Source: Rhodococcus sp. Z13 (GTDB taxonomy: Bacteria; Actinomycetota; Actinomycetes; Mycobacteriales; Mycobacteriaceae). From it: a DNA stretch of 64,000 nt. Below, piece after piece: positions 61,808 to 64,000 of this stretch (the stretch's first letter is position 1; each line of letters begins with the position of its first letter). Below the pieces are notes generated by a model. It searched no databases and was not told the DNA's origin. It worked only from the letters and a program-made list of their open reading frames with translations. The translations under genes and the position numbers were made by a program. The DNA lies in NCBI RefSeq assembly GCF_025837095.1, contig NZ_CP107551.1, positions 2,440,668 to 2,504,667 of the forward strand, written 5' to 3'.

Positions 61808-64000
61808 TCAGGCGCGCAGTTCCGCGCCGACCGCGGCGGCCGCGGCGGCCACGGCGGCGTCGCGGGCCGCGCTCGCCTCGTCCTCGGTGAGGGTGCGGTC
61901 CGCGGCGCGGAACCGCAGCGCGAACGCGAGGGACTTGCGGTTCTCGCCCACCTGGGCGCCCTGGAAGACGTCGAACAGGCGGATGTCCTCGAGCAGCTCA
62001 CCGCCACCGGACCGCAGCGCGGCCTCGACGTCCGCGGCGGGCACGGAGGCGTCGACGACGACCGCGACGTCCTGCAGCACCGCCGGGAACGGCGAGACGG
62101 TCGGCGCCGGGAACGACTCGACGAAGGGCAGCGCGTCGAGGTCGAGCTCGAAGGCGCAGGTGCGCGGCGGCAGCCCGGCCTTCTCGACGACCGCGGGGTG
62201 CAGTTCACCGGCGTGGCCGACGACGACCCCGTCGACCAGCAGCTCGGCGCAGCGGCCCGGATGCCAGGGCAGGTACTGCGCGGCGCGGCGCTCGAGCGTC
62301 ACCCCGGCGGCACGGGCGATCGTCTCGGCCGCGGCGAAGGCGTCGAAGGCGTCGGCGGCGCGGCCGGGGCCCCACGGTCCGGCCGGCTCCCGCAGCCCGG
62401 CGAGCACACCGCCGACGTGGACCGGCTGCTTCGGCAGCGAGCCCTCGAGCAGGGTGATCTCCTCGTCGGTGGGCCGGCGGTCGACGGGCAGCGCATCCAC
62501 CGGCCTGGTGTCGTCGGTGGGCAGCACGACCTGCGCGATCGTGTACAGCGACAGGTCGCGCTGGCCGCGCGAGACGTTGCGGCCGAGGATCTCGAGCAGA
62601 CCCGGCAGCAGCGTGGTGGCCAGTTCGGGGCGGTCCGCCTCGAGCGGGTTGAGCACCTTGGTGGTGACGCGGCGCGGGTCGTCGGCGTCCAGGCCCCAGG
62701 TGTCGAACACCCCCGCGGGCAGGAAGACCGGGGAGAGCACCTCGACGTAGCCGTCGTAGGCCAGGGCGCGCGAGACCGCCCGGCGGCGCTTCTGCTTCGC
62801 GGACAGGCCGCGGCCGGCGGGGGCGGCGGGCAGCACCGACGGAATCTGCTCGAGTCCCTCGAGGCGCAGCACCTCCTCCACCAGGTCGGCGGGACGCTGC
62901 AGGTCGGGGCGCCAGGACGGCGGGGTGACGACGAGCTGGCCGTGGCCGTCCTCGCCGACCCCGACCTCGACGGCGCAGCCGATCTGGGTCAGGCGGCGCG
63001 CGGCGGTGCCGTTCGGGTAGGCCACGCCGGCCACCCGGTCGGGCAGGTCGATGTCCATCCGGATCGTCGGGCTCTCCTGTGGCACGACGATGTCGGTGAG
63101 CGTGGGCTCGACCCGTCCCCCGGCGATCTCGACGAGCAGCGCGGCGGCGCGGTCGACGGCGGCGCGGGCGACGGCCTGGTCGACGGTGCGCTCGAAGCGC
63201 TTGCCGGCCTCGCTGCTGAGCTTGTGGCGGCGGTTGCTGCGGAAGACCGCCAGCGGATCCCAGGTGGCGGCCTCGAGCAGTACGTCGGTGGTGCTGTCGC
63301 TCACCTCGGTGGTGGCACCGCCCATGATGCCGGCGAGGGAGATCACGCCGGAGTCGTCGGTGATGACGACGTCCTCGGGGTCGAGGTCGCGCTCGACACC
63401 GTCGAGGGTGGTGAGCTTCTCCCCCGCGCGGGCGCGGCGCACGACGAGCTCACCCTGCAGGGTGGCGGCGTCGAAGGCGTGCAGCGGCTGGCCGAGCTCG
63501 AGCATGACGTAGTTGGTCACGTCGACGGCCGGGGAGATCGGGCGCACCCCGGCGGTGAGCAGGCGGCGCTGCATCCACCAGGGGGTCACGGCGTTCGGGT
63601 CGATGCCGGTGACGCGGCGCACCGCGAAGCGGGTGGCGTTCGTCTCCGGCTCGAGCCGCACCGGGTAGGCCTCGCCGCCCTCGGCGGGCAGCGGCACCAC
63701 GGCCGCCGGGTCGGCGAACTCCAGGTCGAAGCCGCAGGCCAGCTCGCGGGTCAGGCCGCGGAGGGAGAAGCAGTAGCCGCGGTCCGGGGTGATGTTGAGC
63801 TCGACGACCGTGTCGCCGAGGCCGAGCAGATCGTTGGCGTCGGTGCCCGGCTCGGCGCTGCCGTGCTCGAGCACGAGGATGCCGGAGTGGTCCTTGCCGA
63901 TACCCAGCTCGGCCACCGAGCAGATCATGCCGTCGGAGACCTGCCCGTAGGTCTTGCGGGTGGCGATGACGAAGTCGCCGGGCAGCACCGCGCCGGGCAG
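61808..64000 (-). CDS. pheT: Phenylalanyl-tRNA synthetase beta subunit, partial
   Basis: About 730 C-terminal residues are visible. The gene continues past the right edge. The tRNA-binding OB-like segment ([20 protein letters not shown]), the B3/B4 editing domain ([40 protein letters not shown]), the B5 domain and the C-terminal anticodon-binding domain ([42 protein letters not shown]) are present. pheS would lie upstream, outside the window. It is convergent with the regulator remnant. Confidence 0.97.
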   Translation of the reverse strand: MPGAVLPGDFVIATRKTYGQVSDGMICSVAELGIGKDHSGILVLEHGSAEPGTDANDLLGLGDTVVELNITPDRGYCFSLRGLTRELACGFDLEFADPAAVVPLPAEGGEAYPVRLEPETNATRFAVRRVTGIDPNAVTPWWMQRRLLTAGVRPISPAVDVTNYVMLELGQPLHAFDAATLQGELVVRRARAGEKLTTLDGVERDLDPEDVVITDDSGVISLAGIMGGATTEVSDSTTDVLLEAATWDPLAVFRSNRRHKLSSEAGKRFERTVDQAVARAAVDRAAALLVEIAGGRVEPTLTDIVVPQESPTIRMDIDLPDRVAGVAYPNGTAARRLTQIGCAVEVGVGEDGHGQLVVTPPSWRPDLQRPADLVEEVLRLEGLEQIPSVLPAAPAGRGLSAKQKRRRAVSRALAYDGYVEVLSPVFLPAGVFDTWGLDADDPRRVTTKVLNPLEADRPELATTLLPGLLEILGRNVSRGQRDLSLYTIAQVVLPTDDTRPVDALPVDRRPTDEEITLLEGSLPKQPVHVGGVLAGLREPAGPWGPGRAADAFDAFAAAETIARAAGVTLERRAAQYLPWHPGRCAELLVDGVVVGHAGELHPAVVEKAGLPPRTCAFELDLDALPFVESFPAPTVSPFPAVLQDVAVVVDASVPAADVEAALRSGGGELLEDIRLFDVFQGAQVGENRKSLAFALRFRAADRTLTEDEASAARDAAVAAAAAAVGAELRA

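Overview
The window is high-GC chromosomal DNA from a mycolic-acid actinobacterium. It is most likely a Rhodococcus or close Nocardiaceae relative. The evidence is the gene content and order, which follow the Mycobacterium tuberculosis blocks around Rv1842-Rv1822, Rv1713-Rv1688 and Rv1659-Rv1650. Frequent GTG starts, 4-base GTGA/ATGA gene overlaps and an rRNA operon without spacer tRNAs fit the same group. No insertion sequence, prophage, integron or CRISPR array is visible. Almost everything is core genome.

Layout. (1) 1-10.3 kb: the end of a DMT-family transporter, a SAM methyltransferase, two overlapping CNNM/HlyC-type membrane proteins, a conserved unknown protein, malate synthase G (glcB) with a leader hairpin and strong terminator, then a VWA-domain membrane protein and a membrane-anchored metallophosphoesterase. 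(2) 10.3-20 kb, minus strand: gcvP behind a tandem glycine riboswitch, preceded by two MerR-type regulators, a DUF151 protein, garA, gcvH, the DUF881-Sbp-DUF881 trio, a CDP-alcohol phosphatidyltransferase and a Nudix hydrolase. (3) 20-22.5 kb: a phosphotransferase, a YjbR-like protein, a VOC-fold protein and tRNA-Pro(GGG). (4) 22.5-40.7 kb, minus strand: der, cmk, rluB, scpB, scpA, parA, xerD, a Nudix hydrolase, pyrG, mctB/steB, steA, recN, nadK, tlyA, a small protein, a HAD phosphatase and a TPR protein with a repetitive disordered N-terminus. These form translationally coupled operons for chromosome segregation, division, DNA repair and nucleotide metabolism.

(5) 40.7-46.4 kb, minus strand: a complete 16S-23S-5S operon with a clear promoter, boxA-like elements, processing stems and terminator. 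(6) 46.4-51.7 kb: tyrS, mpg (apparent CTG start), a Trm112-like protein and a large alpha/beta-hydrolase/acyl-CoA-synthetase fusion (Rv1683 type). (7) 51.7-60.3 kb: the full arginine operon argCJBDFRGH, read from an apparently leaderless argC promoter that overlaps an ARG-box-like palindrome. (8) 60.3-61.8 kb: the one accessory-looking island, with two coupled genes of unknown function and a frameshifted Lrp/AsnC-type regulator remnant. (9) pheT, running off the right edge.

No undescribed multi-gene system is convincingly present. The best leads are the RDDRPYRE-repeat TPR protein beside the rRNA operon, the CTG start of mpg, the in-frame 24-bp tandem repeats upstream of steA, the leaderless argC promoter/operator, and the decayed regulator with its neighbours next to pheT.
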